64,000 bases of DNA from Burkholderiales bacterium (lineage in GTDB: Bacteria > Pseudomonadota > Gammaproteobacteria > Burkholderiales > Burkholderiaceae_C), in the NCBI GenBank assembly GCA_016213325.1, contig JACRAY010000011.1:248001-312000 (forward strand), written 5' to 3'. This document shows, piece by piece, positions 15,244 through 24,503 of this stretch. Position numbers and translations under genes: made by a program. Each line of letters starts with the position of its first letter. Within the stretch, counting starts at the first letter, position 1. The notes beneath the pieces are model-generated. The model had not been told where the DNA came from, did not search any database, and saw only the letters and a list, made by a program, of their open reading frames with translations.

Positions 15244-16539
15244 ATGGCCAAGAAGATGCACGACACGCCGATGCTCGACGAGCTGGAGACCGGGCCGTGG
15301 CCCAGTTTCGTGACGGGGCTCAAGCGCCTGGCAAAGGACAAGGACTACGTCGTCGACCTGCTCGGCACGCTGGAGACCTCGTACCGCACCAAGAAGGGCT
15401 ACTGGAAGGGCGGCACGGTCGGCGTGTTCGGCTACGGGGGCGGCGTGATCCCGCGCTTCACCGAGCTGAAGGACGAGCACGACAAGCCGATCTTCCCGGA
15501 CGCCGCCGAGCTGCACACGCTGCGCGTGCAGCCTCCGCCGGGCATGCACTACACCAGCGGCGTGCTGCGCAAGATGTGCGACATCTGGGAACGCCACGGC
15601 ACCGGGCTCATCGCCTTCCACGGCCAGTCGGGCGACATCATGTTCCAGGGCGCGAAGACCGACAAGGTGCAGGCCGCGTTCGACGAACTGAACGAACTGG
15701 GCTTCGACCTCGGCGGCGCCGGCCCTGCCGTGCGCACCTCGATGAGCTGCGTCGGCGCGGCGCGCTGCGAGCAGAGCTGCTTCGACGAGGGGCGCGCGCA
15801 CCGGCAGGTGATCAACACCTTCACCGACGACATCCACCGCCCCGCGCTGCCGTACAAGTTCAAGTTCAAGTTCTCGGGCTGTTCGAACGACTGCATGAAC
15901 TCGATCCAGCGCGCCGACATGGCCGTGATCGGCACCTGGCGCGACAACATGCGCACCGACGAGGGCCTGGCGCGCAAGTGGTTCGACAAGCACGGCATGA
16001 ACGAGCTGGTGAACGACGTCGTGACCCGCTGCCCGACGCGCGCGATCATGCTCAAGGAAGTGAAGGACGTGCGCACCGGCCCGAAGATCAGCAGCGTGGC
16101 GGTGAGCGACACGCACGCGCTGGAGATCGACAACGGCGACTGCGTGCGCTGCATGCACTGCGTCAACGTGATGACGGGGGCGCTGGCGCACGGTACGGAC
16201 ACCGGCGCCACCATCCTCATCGGCGGCAAGCGCACGCTGAAGATCGGCGACCTGATGGGCACCGTGATCGTGCCGTTCCTGCCGCTGAAGACCGACGAGG
16301 ACTACGAGGCGCTGGTCGACCTGGGGCAGCGCGTGATCGACTTCTTCGCCGAGAACGCGCTGGAGCACGAGCGCACCGGCGAGATGATCGAGCGCATCGG
16401 CCTGGTCAACTTCCTCGAAGGCATCGGCGTCGACATCGACCCGAACATGGTCGCCACGCCCCGCACCAATCCGTACGTCCGCACCGACGGCTGGGATGAG
16501 GAAGTGGCGAGGATCAACGCCAAGAAGAAGGCTGCCTGA
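15244..16539 (+). CDS. dsrA: Reverse-type dissimilatory sulfite reductase, alpha subunit
   Basis: 431 residues; with DsrB forms the sirohaem enzyme that oxidises DsrC-bound sulfane sulfur to the sulfite level in the cytoplasm. Sirohaem/[4Fe-4S] ligands are seen in SCVGAARCEQSC and FSGCSNDCMNS (about residues 175-220). The inserted ferredoxin domain is seen in TRCPTRAI and CVRCMHCVNVM (about 260-305). The start at 15244 has AGGAGA upstream and gives the standard N-terminus MAKKMHDTPMLDELE. The oxidative direction is inferred from the linked dsrEFH, dsrL and sox/soe genes, which mark sulfur oxidisers. Confidence 0.97.
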   Translation: MAKKMHDTPMLDELETGPWPSFVTGLKRLAKDKDYVVDLLGTLETSYRTKKGYWKGGTVGVFGYGGGVIPRFTELKDEHDKPIFPDAAELHTLRVQPPPGMHYTSGVLRKMCDIWERHGTGLIAFHGQSGDIMFQGAKTDKVQAAFDELNELGFDLGGAGPAVRTSMSCVGAARCEQSCFDEGRAHRQVINTFTDDIHRPALPYKFKFKFSGCSNDCMNSIQRADMAVIGTWRDNMRTDEGLARKWFDKHGMNELVNDVVTRCPTRAIMLKEVKDVRTGPKISSVAVSDTHALEIDNGDCVRCMHCVNVMTGALAHGTDTGATILIGGKRTLKIGDLMGTVIVPFLPLKTDEDYEALVDLGQRVIDFFAENALEHERTGEMIERIGLVNFLEGIGVDIDPNMVATPRTNPYVRTDGWDEEVARINAKKKAA

Positions 16540-16541
16540 CC

Positions 16542-17612
16542 ATGGCCCAGCATCGCACCCCCATCGAGAGCGGCGCTCCCGACAACAAGCAGTACATGCA
16601 CCCCACGTTGCTGAAGAACTACGGCAACTGGCGCTACCACGACCGCCCGCGGCCCGGGGTGCTGCACCACGTGTCGCACTCGGGCGACGAGGTGTGGACG
16701 GTGCGCGCCGGCACGCAGCGGCAGATGGACGTCTACACGGTGCGCAAGCTGTGCGACATCGCCGACACGTACGCCGACGGCCACGTGCGCTTCACCATCC
16801 GCTCCAACATCGAGTTCATGGTGGCCGACCCGGACAAGGTCGCGCCGCTCATCCAGGCGCTGGGCGAGGCCGGCTTCCCGGTCGGCGGCACCGGCAACTC
16901 GGTCTCGATGATCGCGCACACGCAGGGCTGGCTGCATTGCGACATCCCCGGCACGGATGCCTCGGGCGCGGTGAAGGCGCTGATGGACGAGCTGCACGCG
17001 GAGTTCATCCGCGAGGAGATGCCCAACCGCGTGCACCTGTCCACGTCGTGCTGCGAGATCAACTGCGGCGGGCAGGCCGACATCGCGATCATCGTGCAGC
17101 ACACCAAGCCGCCGAAGATCAACCACGACCTGGTGGCCAACGTGTGCGAACGCCCGGCGGTGGTGGCGCGCTGCCCGGTGGCGGCCATCCGGCCCGCGCT
17201 GGTGAACGGCAAGCCCTCGCTCGAGGTGGACGAAAAGAAGTGCATCTGCTGCGGCGCCTGCTACCCGCCGTGCCCGCCGATGCAGATCAACGATCCCGAG
17301 CACTCGAAGCTGGCGATCTGGGTCGGGGGCAAGAACTCCAACGCGCGCGGCAAGCCCACCTTCATGAAGATGGTGGCCTCCGGCCTGCCGAACAACCCGC
17401 CGCGCTGGCCCGAGGTGTCGGCGATCGTGAAGAAGATCCTCTACACGTACAAGGAAGACGCGCGGCCGTGGGAGCGGCTGGCCGACTGGATCGAGCGCAT
17501 CGGCTGGCCGCGCTTCTTCGAGAAGTGCGACCTGCCGTTCACCAAGTACCTGATCGACGACTGGCGCGGCTCGCGCGCGAGCCTGAACGCCTCCACGCAC
17601 ATCCGCTTCTAG
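16542..17612 (+). CDS. dsrB: Reverse-type dissimilatory sulfite reductase, beta subunit
   Basis: 356 residues; partner of DsrA in the alpha2beta2 enzyme. It contains STSCCEINCGG (structural cluster/sirohaem site, about residue 167) and a ferredoxin domain with ARCPVAAIRP and KKCICCGACYPPCPPM (about 205-245). It starts two bases after the dsrA stop, as in other dsr operons, so the two are translated together. Length and motif order are normal. Confidence 0.97.
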   Translation: MAQHRTPIESGAPDNKQYMHPTLLKNYGNWRYHDRPRPGVLHHVSHSGDEVWTVRAGTQRQMDVYTVRKLCDIADTYADGHVRFTIRSNIEFMVADPDKVAPLIQALGEAGFPVGGTGNSVSMIAHTQGWLHCDIPGTDASGAVKALMDELHAEFIREEMPNRVHLSTSCCEINCGGQADIAIIVQHTKPPKINHDLVANVCERPAVVARCPVAAIRPALVNGKPSLEVDEKKCICCGACYPPCPPMQINDPEHSKLAIWVGGKNSNARGKPTFMKMVASGLPNNPPRWPEVSAIVKKILYTYKEDARPWERLADWIERIGWPRFFEKCDLPFTKYLIDDWRGSRASLNASTHIRF

Positions 17613-17614
17613 AA

Positions 17615-17974
17615 ATGATCCTGTCCCTGCTGGTCAACGAAGGACCGTACACGCACCAGGCCTCCGACACGGCGTGGCAATTCGCCAGCGCCGCCATCGC
17701 CAAGGGGCACGAAGTCAAGCGCGTGTTCTTCTACCACGACGGCGTGTACAACGCGACCCGCCTCACCGAGCCGCCGCAGGACGACCGCCACATCGTCAAC
17801 CGCTGGTCGAAGCTGGCCGCGGAGCACAAGGTCGACCTGGTGGTGTGCGTCGCCGCGGCGCTGCGCCGCGGCATCAAGGACGAAGTGCTGGCGCCCAGCT
17901 TCCGCATCTCGGGGCTGGGGCAGCTGGTCGACGCCGGCATCAAGTCGGACCGGCTGGTCACGTTCGGGGACTGA
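17615..17974 (+). CDS. dsrE: Sulfur relay protein DsrE
   Basis: 119-residue subunit of the DsrEFH sulfurtransferase hexamer, homologous to TusD. The catalytic Cys falls at residue 78 (LVVCVAAALRRG), the same number as the active Cys of Allochromatium vinosum DsrE. Receives sulfur from TusA-type carriers and passes it to DsrC. It lies two bases after dsrB and two before dsrF. The presence of dsrEFH is the accepted marker that a dsrAB set works in sulfur oxidation. Confidence 0.95.
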   Translation: MILSLLVNEGPYTHQASDTAWQFASAAIAKGHEVKRVFFYHDGVYNATRLTEPPQDDRHIVNRWSKLAAEHKVDLVVCVAAALRRGIKDEVLAPSFRISGLGQLVDAGIKSDRLVTFGD

Positions 17975-17976
17975 CG

Positions 17977-18333
17977 ATGAAGCGCTTCATGTTCGTCAAC
18001 CGCAAGGCACCGTACGGGACCATCTATGCGCTGGAGAGCCTGGAGGTGGTGCTGATCGCCGCCACCTTCGACCAGGACTGCAGCCTGGTGTTCATGGACG
18101 ACGGCGTGTACCAGCTCGCCAAGGGCCAGGACACCCGGGCGGTCGGCATCAAGAACTTCTCGCCCGCCTACCGGGCGCTGGACGGCTACGACATCGACAA
18201 GCTCTACGTCGAGCGCGAGTCGCTCGACGCGCGCGGCCTCGCCGAGGACGACCTGATGGTGCCGGTTTCCGTCCTGTCCCGCGACGAGCTGGCCGGCCTG
18301 ATGGCGGCGCAGGACGTGGTGCTTTCCTTCTGA
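17977..18333 (+). CDS. dsrF: Sulfur relay protein DsrF
   Basis: 118-residue TusC-like subunit of the DsrEFH complex. It begins MKRFMFVNRKAPYGTIYALE and contains FDQDCSLVFMDDGVYQLAKGQ, typical of the subgroup. The single Cys near residue 35 is not the DsrE active-site position, so the subunit is probably structural. It is in line between dsrE and dsrH. Confidence 0.94.
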   Translation: MKRFMFVNRKAPYGTIYALESLEVVLIAATFDQDCSLVFMDDGVYQLAKGQDTRAVGIKNFSPAYRALDGYDIDKLYVERESLDARGLAEDDLMVPVSVLSRDELAGLMAAQDVVLSF

Positions 18334-18339
18334 GAACCG

Positions 18340-18633
18340 ATGACCACACTGCACATCGTCAACAAGCTGCCGCCGCTGGCGAGCTGCCTGCGCACCGCGC
18401 GTGACGGCGACACCGTGCTGCTGATCGAGGACGGCGTCTACGGCGCCACCCGCGGCGGCCCGGCCGAGGCCGCGCTCCAGGCCCTGGGTCTCGGGCTGCG
18501 CGTTTGCGTCCTGCTGCCGGACCTGGAGGCACGCGGCATGGCCGCGCGCCGGGTCGACACGGTCGAGGCGATCAACTACGGCGACTTCGTCGACCTCGTC
18601 ACCCACCACACCACCTGCCAATCCTGGCTCTGA
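18340..18633 (+). CDS. dsrH: Sulfur relay protein DsrH
   Basis: 97-residue TusB-like subunit of DsrEFH. The conserved Cys is at residue 16 in VNKLPPLASCLRTA, and TVLLIEDGVYGATRGG follows. The N-terminal MTTLHIVNK and C-terminal SWL match the family. It sits six bases after dsrF and 24 before dsrC, its partner in sulfur transfer. Confidence 0.93.
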   Translation: MTTLHIVNKLPPLASCLRTARDGDTVLLIEDGVYGATRGGPAEAALQALGLGLRVCVLLPDLEARGMAARRVDTVEAINYGDFVDLVTHHTTCQSWL

Positions 18634-18657
18634 ACCGAAACCCCGAGGAATCCCCGC

Positions 18658-18990
18658 ATGGCCATCCAGATCAACGGAAGCACCTTCGAAACCGACGAGG
18701 AAGGCTACCTCGTCAACCTCGCCGACTGGAACGAGGACATCGCCAACGTCATCGCGCAGACGGAGAACGTCGAGATGACGCCGAACCACTGGGAGGTGGT
18801 GAACTTCCTGCGCGACTACTACAACGAGTACCAGATCGCACCGGCCGTGCGCGTGCTGACCAAGGCGATCGGCAAGCAGCTCGGCCCGGACAAGGGCAAC
18901 AGCAAGTACCTGTACGAGCTGTTCCCCTACGGGCCCGCCAAGCAGGCGTGCAAGATCGCCGGCCTGCCCAAGCCGACCGGCTGCGTCTGA
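18658..18990 (+). CDS. dsrC: DsrC, sulfur carrier with both redox cysteines
   Basis: 110-residue substrate protein of DsrAB. The C-terminal arm ends PAKQACKIAGLPKPTGCV with the two strictly conserved Cys at about residues 98 and 109. These carry the persulfide/trisulfide oxidised by DsrAB and re-reduced or processed through DsrMKJOP/DsrL. The body has the family hallmarks FETDEEGYLVNLADWNEDIA and MTPNHWEVVNFLRDYYNEY. A clear site (CGAGGAATCC) precedes the ATG. It is the only one of the three DsrC-like proteins in the window with the cysteines, so it is the catalytic carrier. Confidence 0.97.
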   Translation: MAIQINGSTFETDEEGYLVNLADWNEDIANVIAQTENVEMTPNHWEVVNFLRDYYNEYQIAPAVRVLTKAIGKQLGPDKGNSKYLYELFPYGPAKQACKIAGLPKPTGCV

Positions 18991-19004
18991 CCCGGAAAGC
19001 CGCG

Positions 19005-19721
19005 ATGTCCGCGATCGCCGCCGGTTACGCCGCACTGCTGTACCTCGCCGCGGCGGTGCTGGTGGTGGGCGTCGCGCTCAAGGTGCGGCTGTACCTGCGC
19101 ACGCCCGCGCCGCTGCTGATCCCGACCACGCCGGCGCCGACCACGAACGGCGGCGTGGCGCTGCGGCTGGCGCGGGAAGTGGTGTTCTTCGAGAGCCTGT
19201 TCCGCTCCAGCAAGTGGACCTGGCTGTTCGGCTGGACCTTCCACGCCGCGCTGCTGCTGGTGCTGCTGCGCCACCTGCGCTACTTCCAGCAGCCCGTGTG
19301 GGAGCCGGTGGTGCTGGTGCAGTCCGCGGGCGCCTACGCCGGCTTCGCCATGGTGCTGGGGCTGGCCGGGCTGTGGGCGCGGCGCTGGCTGGTGGACCGG
19401 GTGCGCTACATCTCGACGATCTCGGACCACCTGCACCTCGTGCTGCTGCTGGCCATCGGGCTCACCGGGCTGGCCATGCGCTTCGTGAACCACACGGACA
19501 TCATCGCGCTGAAGGCGTTCACGCTCGGCCTGCTGCGCCTGGACTGGCAGCCGCTGCCGGCCGATCCCGTGCTGCTGGTGCACCTGGCGCTGGTGGCGCT
19601 GCTGATGATGGTGTTCCCCATCAGCAAGCTGATGCACGCACCCGGCCTGTTCTTCAGCCCGACGCGCAACCAGGCGGACACGGCGCGCGAGCGGCGCCAC
19701 GTCACGCGCTGGGCGGCGTAA
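19005..19721 (+). CDS. dsrM: DsrM, NarI-like membrane cytochrome b
   Basis: 238-residue inner-membrane subunit of DsrMKJOP. About five to six hydrophobic helices; His residues suited to haem b ligation are seen in GWTFHAALLL, SDHLHLVLLL and LVHLALVALL. The length and the cytosolic loop between helices match NarI-type quinone-reactive cytochromes. The ATG at 19005 follows the dsrC stop by 14 bases. Electrons from DsrC disulfide chemistry pass through DsrK to this subunit and the quinone pool. Confidence 0.93.
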   Translation: MSAIAAGYAALLYLAAAVLVVGVALKVRLYLRTPAPLLIPTTPAPTTNGGVALRLAREVVFFESLFRSSKWTWLFGWTFHAALLLVLLRHLRYFQQPVWEPVVLVQSAGAYAGFAMVLGLAGLWARRWLVDRVRYISTISDHLHLVLLLAIGLTGLAMRFVNHTDIIALKAFTLGLLRLDWQPLPADPVLLVHLALVALLMMVFPISKLMHAPGLFFSPTRNQADTARERRHVTRWAA

Positions 19722-19734
19722 GGAGGAACGCGCA

Positions 19735-21231
19735 GTGGCGACCGCAGCGTTCCAGACGCCCCCGCTGAAACCTTACCCGGTGATCCCGCTGGTGCAGCAC
19801 GGGGCGATGGCGCACAGCAAGCCGTTCGTGGCGTCGCCGCAGATCCAGTCCGCCATCGGCTTTCCCGGCGAGCTGGCCGAAGGCTGGGAGCAGCGCGCCC
19901 TCGCGAAGATGGGCGAGCTGCTCGGCAAGTACCGCAGCCTGCGCGTCTACATGGACGCATGCGTGCACTGCGGCGCCTGTTCGGACAAGTGCCACTACTA
20001 CCTGGGCACTGGCGACCCGAAGAACATGCCAGTGGCGCGGCAGGACCTGATGCGCTCGGTGTACCGGCGCTACTTCACGGTCGCGGGCAAGCTGTTCCCG
20101 AAGCTGGTGGGCGCGACGGACATGACCAGGGACGTGCTGGACCAGTGGTGGAGCTACTACAACCAGTGCTCGGAATGCCGGCGCTGCTCGGTGTTCTGCC
20201 CCTACGGCATCGACACCGCCGAAGTGACGATGGCCGCGCGCGAGATCATGGACTCGGTGGGCCTGGGCCAGAAGTACGCCAACGAGATCATCGGCAAGGT
20301 CCACCGCATCGGCAACAACCTGGGCATTCCCGAGCCGGCGCTGGCGGACACGCTCGCCGGGCTGGAGGAGGACACGAAGGAAGAGACCGGCGTGGACGTG
20401 CGCTTCCCGCTCGACGTGCAGGGCGCCGAGGTGCTGCTGGTCACGCCGTCCGCCGATTTCTTCTCGGAGCCGCACGTCGAGAGCCTGATCGGCTACGCCA
20501 AGGTGTTCCACGCAGCCGGCATCTCGTGGACGCTCAGCTCGAAGGCCAGCGAAGCCGGCAACTTCGGCCTGTTCATCGGCAACTACGACCAGATGCGCAG
20601 CATCTCGATGCGCGTGAAGGAAGCCGCGCAGGAACTGGGCGTGCGCCGCATCGTGGTCGGCGAGTGCGGCCACGCGTGGCGCGTGGCGTACAGCTTCTGG
20701 AACACGCTGATCGGCCCGTTCGACTGGCTGGATGCGCGCTACCCGGTGCCGCAGCACATCTGCGAGTTCACGCACGGCCTGATCGGCCGCGGCGCGCTGA
20801 AGTTCGACAAGGACCGCAACGACGACCGCATCGTGACCTTCCACGACTCGTGCAACGTCGCGCGTGCCTCGCGCATGGGCGACATGCCGGGCGGCCAGTT
20901 CGTGATCCCGCGCGAGATCATCCGTGCCGTGGCCAACCGGTTCCACGACATGGCGCCGGACACGATCCACGAATCCACCTTCTGCTGCGGGGGCGGCGGC
21001 GGGCTGCTCACCGACGACCTGATGGAGCTGCGCGTCAAGGGCGCGCTGCCGCGGATGGAAGCACTGCAGCACGTGGTCGATGCCCACGGCGTCAACTTCA
21101 TGGCCACCATCTGCGCGATCTGCAAGGCGCAATTCAGCAAGGTGCTGCCCTACTATGGTTTCGACATGGGCATGGTCGGCGGCGTGCACCAGCTGGTGAG
21201 CCGCGCGATCCGGCTCGGGGACGCGCATTAG
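19735..21231 (+). CDS. dsrK: DsrK, HdrD-like Fe-S protein
   Basis: 498-residue cytoplasmic subunit of DsrMKJOP, related to heterodisulfide reductase HdrD. Two ferredoxin motifs are seen at CVHCGACSDKC (about residue 77) and CSECRRCSVFC (about 145). The catalytic noncubane [4Fe-4S] CCG motifs are seen as FHDSCNVARASR, STFCCGGGGG and ICAICKAQFSK in the C-terminal third. It is thought to act on DsrC thiol/disulfide. The GTG start is supported by AGGAGG 8 bases upstream. Confidence 0.95.
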   Translation: MATAAFQTPPLKPYPVIPLVQHGAMAHSKPFVASPQIQSAIGFPGELAEGWEQRALAKMGELLGKYRSLRVYMDACVHCGACSDKCHYYLGTGDPKNMPVARQDLMRSVYRRYFTVAGKLFPKLVGATDMTRDVLDQWWSYYNQCSECRRCSVFCPYGIDTAEVTMAAREIMDSVGLGQKYANEIIGKVHRIGNNLGIPEPALADTLAGLEEDTKEETGVDVRFPLDVQGAEVLLVTPSADFFSEPHVESLIGYAKVFHAAGISWTLSSKASEAGNFGLFIGNYDQMRSISMRVKEAAQELGVRRIVVGECGHAWRVAYSFWNTLIGPFDWLDARYPVPQHICEFTHGLIGRGALKFDKDRNDDRIVTFHDSCNVARASRMGDMPGGQFVIPREIIRAVANRFHDMAPDTIHESTFCCGGGGGLLTDDLMELRVKGALPRMEALQHVVDAHGVNFMATICAICKAQFSKVLPYYGFDMGMVGGVHQLVSRAIRLGDAH

Positions 21232-21250
21232 CGCGCAAGGAGACACATCC

Positions 21251-22525
21251 ATGGCCCACATCGTCATCATGGGCGCCGGCATCGGCGGCATGCCCGCCGC
21301 GATCGAGATGCGCGACATGCTTCCCAGGGAGCACCGCATCACGGTCGTGAACGCGCTGGACTACTTCCAGTTCGTGCCCTCGAACCCCTGGCTGGCCGTC
21401 GGCTGGCGCAAGCGCGAGGACGTGGTCATGCCGATCGCCCCGCTGCTGCAGCGCAAGGGCGTCGACTTCATCGCGAAGCCGGTCACGAAGATCGACCCGG
21501 AGGGCAGCCAGCTGGTGCTGGCGGATGGCAGCACGGTGCGCTACGACTACCTGGTGATCACGACCGGGCCCAAGCTCAGCTTCGACGAGGTGCCGGGCGC
21601 CGGCCCGCATGGCGGCCACACGCACTCGGTGTGCTCGGTCGACCACGCGGAGAAATTCTGGGCCGGCTACCAGGCCTTCCTGCAGGACCCCGGCCCGGTC
21701 GTGATCGGCGCCATGCCGCTCGCGAGCTGCTTCGGCCCGGCGTACGAGTTCGCCTTCATCCTCGACGCCGACCTGCGCAAGCGCAAGCTGCGCCACAAGG
21801 TGCCGATGACCTTCGTGACCAGCGAGCCGTACATCGGGCACCTGGGGCTCGGCGGCGTGGGCGACAGCAAGTCGCTGCTGGAGTCGGAGATGCGCAACCA
21901 CGACATCAGGTGGATCACCAATGCGAAGACCACGAAGGTGGAGCCCGGCAAGCTGTTCGTCACGCAGCTCGACGACCTGGGGCAGGTTTTCAAGGAGCAC
22001 GAGGTCGGCTTCAAGCTGTCGATGATGCTGCCGGCCTTCAAGGGGGTGGACGCGGTGGCGGCGGTGCCGGGGCTGTGCAACCCGCGCGGCTTCGTGCTGA
22101 TCGACGACTACCAGCGCAGCAAGGCGTTCAGGAACATCTTCGCCGCCGGCGTGTGCGTCGCCATCCCGCCGGTCGAGACGACGCCGGTACCCACTGGCGC
22201 GCCCAAGACGGGGTACATGATCGAGACGATGGTCACGGCCATCGTGCACAACATCGCCGACGAGCTTGCCGGCAGCACCGCCAGCACCAAGGCCACCTGG
22301 AACGCGATCTGCCTGGCCGACATGGGCGACACCGGCGCGGCCTTCGTGGCCCTGCCCCAGATCCCGCCGCGCAACGTGAACTGGTTCAAGAAGGGCAAGT
22401 GGGTGCACTACGCCAAGATCGCGTACGAGAAGTACTTCCTGCGCAAGCTGCGCACCGGCACGTCGGAGCCGATCTACGAGAAGTACATCCTCAAGGCGCT
22501 GGGCATCGTGCGCGTCGTGAAATAA
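21251..22525 (+). CDS. sqr: Sulfide:quinone oxidoreductase embedded in the dsr operon
   Basis: 424-residue flavoprotein. It has an N-terminal FAD motif (VIMGAGIGGMPAAIEM) and three Cys at residues 128, 160 and 354. These positions match the catalytic Cys128/Cys160/Cys356 of Acidithiobacillus SQR, and ASCFGPAYEFAF is diagnostic. The C-terminal end (KYFLRKLRTGTSEPIYEKYIL) is amphipathic, as needed for monotopic membrane binding. It should oxidise sulfide to sulfane sulfur and reduce quinone. It lies 19 bases after dsrK and 17 before dsrL. That place is unusual; dsrL normally follows dsrK directly. Confidence 0.9.
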   Translation: MAHIVIMGAGIGGMPAAIEMRDMLPREHRITVVNALDYFQFVPSNPWLAVGWRKREDVVMPIAPLLQRKGVDFIAKPVTKIDPEGSQLVLADGSTVRYDYLVITTGPKLSFDEVPGAGPHGGHTHSVCSVDHAEKFWAGYQAFLQDPGPVVIGAMPLASCFGPAYEFAFILDADLRKRKLRHKVPMTFVTSEPYIGHLGLGGVGDSKSLLESEMRNHDIRWITNAKTTKVEPGKLFVTQLDDLGQVFKEHEVGFKLSMMLPAFKGVDAVAAVPGLCNPRGFVLIDDYQRSKAFRNIFAAGVCVAIPPVETTPVPTGAPKTGYMIETMVTAIVHNIADELAGSTASTKATWNAICLADMGDTGAAFVALPQIPPRNVNWFKKGKWVHYAKIAYEKYFLRKLRTGTSEPIYEKYILKALGIVRVVK

Positions 22526-22542
22526 CCGCAAGGAGACCCCGC

Positions 22543-24501
22543 GTGTCCGCCCACCTCGACAACGTGCAGCCCCGGCCGCTCACCTTCCGCCGTTTCCGCG
22601 ACGGCGACCACAAGCCGCTGGCGTGGCAGCAGGAAATCTTCGACGCCGACCACTCGCACAAGTGCCCGACCTACGTGCAGAGCACGCCGCCCTGCCAGGG
22701 CAGTTGCCCGAGCGGCGAGGACATCCGCGGGTACCTGAACATCGTGCGCGGCGTGGAGAAGCCGCCGGCCGGCATGCCGTGGCAGGAGTATGCGTGGCGG
22801 CGCCTGACTGAAGCCAACCCGCTGCCCTCCGTGATGGGCCGCGTGTGCCCGGCGCCGTGCGAGTCGGGCTGCAACCGCAACGAGGTGGAGGACTTCGTCG
22901 GCATCAACTCGGTGGAGCACTTCCTCGGGGAGTGGGCGATCGAGCACAAGCTGGCGTTCGTGCGGCCCGCGGTGCAGACCGGCAGGAAGGTGGCCGTGAT
23001 CGGCGGCGGGCCGGCGGGCCTGTCGGCCGCCTACCAGCTTGCGCGCAAGGGCCACGCGGTCACGATCTTCGATGAGCGCGCGGAGCTCGGCGGCATGATG
23101 CGCTACGGCATCCCCGGCTTCCGGACACCGCGCACCGTGCTCGACGCCGAAATCCAGCGCATCCTCGACCTGGGAGTCGAAGCGCGCATGAATTGCCGCG
23201 TCGGCACCGACGTCACTCTGGAGCAGCTGCGCACGGACTACGACGCCGTGTTCGTCGGCCTGGGCGCGCAGGCGGGCCGGCCGCTGGCGGTGGAGGGCGC
23301 CGATGCGCCCAACTGCGTGACGGCCACGGCGTTCCTGAAGGCGTTCAACGACGGCCGCATGCGCCACGTGGGCAAGCGTGTCGTGGTCGTAGGCGGCGGC
23401 GACACCTCGATCGACGTCGCGACGGTGGCACGGCGCCTCGGGCACATCGAGCATTCGCACGAAAGCGACCTGCCGGAGCACGTGATCGCAGGCCACGCGG
23501 CGCACGACGCCGCATCGATTTCCGCCCGGCAGGGCGCGGAAGTGACGCTGACGTCGGTGTTCGGCATCGACCGGATGCAGGCGAACAAGCACGAGATCGA
23601 GCAGGCGCTGGCCGAAGGCATCGCGATCCGCGGCTCGCTGGTGCCGGTGGCCGTGGTGCGCGACGCAAGCGGGCGAGCCACCGCTCTGCGGGTCGCGCGC
23701 TGCGAGGCCAAGATGGTGGCCGGGCGCCTGCAGATCGAGACGATCGCGGGCACCGAAGAGGACATCGAGGCCGACCTGGTCGTCTCGGCCATCGGCCAGG
23801 CGGTGGATTTCGCCGGCCTCGAAGGCCTGGACAACGGCAAGGGCGGCATCACGGCGGACCGCAACTACCAGGTTCAGGGCCAGCCGGGGATGTTCGTCGG
23901 CGGCGACGTCGTGCGGCCCCACCTGCTGACCACCGCCATCGGGCACGGCGCGATCGCCGCCGACGGCATCGACCGCCACTTGCGCAGCGAGCCGATCGAG
24001 AAGCGGCCGAAAATCGACGTGCACAGCTTCGACCTGATGCGCAAGCTGGTGGAGAAGGGCCAGCCGGTCGGCGCCATCGGCGAGCCGCTGCGCGGCACCG
24101 ACGCCAGTCCCGGCGCGATCCACAACTACGAGAACCGTTCCGACCGCTACGTGATCCCGCATGGCGAGCTGTTCCTCGGCCACTTCCCGTACACCCCGCG
24201 CAACCGGCGCAAGGTGGTGACGCTGAGCAAGGAGGAGGCGCTCGCCAACTTCGAGGAACGTGTGCTGCCGCTGCTGGAAGCGCAGGCGCAGGCCGAGGCC
24301 AAGCGGTGCATGAGCTGCGGCCAGTGCTTCGAGTGCGACAACTGCGTCGTCTATTGCCCGCAGACGGCGGTGTTCAAGGTGCCCAAGTCGAAGTCGACCA
24401 CCGGCCGTTACGTCGACACCGACTACGGCAAGTGCATCGGCTGCCACATCTGCAAGGATGTCTGCCCCACCGGCTACATCCAGATGGGGCTGGGGGAGTA
24501 G
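22543..24501 (+). CDS. dsrL: DsrL, NAD(P)H:acceptor Fe-S flavoprotein
   Basis: 652 residues, related to the small subunit of glutamate synthase. An N-terminal Fe-S region (CPTYVQSTPPCQGSCPSGED, then VCPAPCESGC) is followed by an FAD motif (VIGGGPAGLSAAYQLA, about residue 150) and an NAD(P) motif (VVVGGGDTSIDVA, about 285). Two C-terminal [4Fe-4S] ferredoxin motifs (CMSCGQCFECDNC and CIGCHICKDVCP) complete it. DsrL is the electron acceptor of DsrAB in sulfur oxidation and passes electrons to NAD(P)+. It starts with a GTG after AAGGAGA. The gene is a marker of the oxidative pathway. Confidence 0.95.
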   Translation: MSAHLDNVQPRPLTFRRFRDGDHKPLAWQQEIFDADHSHKCPTYVQSTPPCQGSCPSGEDIRGYLNIVRGVEKPPAGMPWQEYAWRRLTEANPLPSVMGRVCPAPCESGCNRNEVEDFVGINSVEHFLGEWAIEHKLAFVRPAVQTGRKVAVIGGGPAGLSAAYQLARKGHAVTIFDERAELGGMMRYGIPGFRTPRTVLDAEIQRILDLGVEARMNCRVGTDVTLEQLRTDYDAVFVGLGAQAGRPLAVEGADAPNCVTATAFLKAFNDGRMRHVGKRVVVVGGGDTSIDVATVARRLGHIEHSHESDLPEHVIAGHAAHDAASISARQGAEVTLTSVFGIDRMQANKHEIEQALAEGIAIRGSLVPVAVVRDASGRATALRVARCEAKMVAGRLQIETIAGTEEDIEADLVVSAIGQAVDFAGLEGLDNGKGGITADRNYQVQGQPGMFVGGDVVRPHLLTTAIGHGAIAADGIDRHLRSEPIEKRPKIDVHSFDLMRKLVEKGQPVGAIGEPLRGTDASPGAIHNYENRSDRYVIPHGELFLGHFPYTPRNRRKVVTLSKEEALANFEERVLPLLEAQAQAEAKRCMSCGQCFECDNCVVYCPQTAVFKVPKSKSTTGRYVDTDYGKCIGCHICKDVCPTGYIQMGLGE

Positions 24502-24503
24502 CG

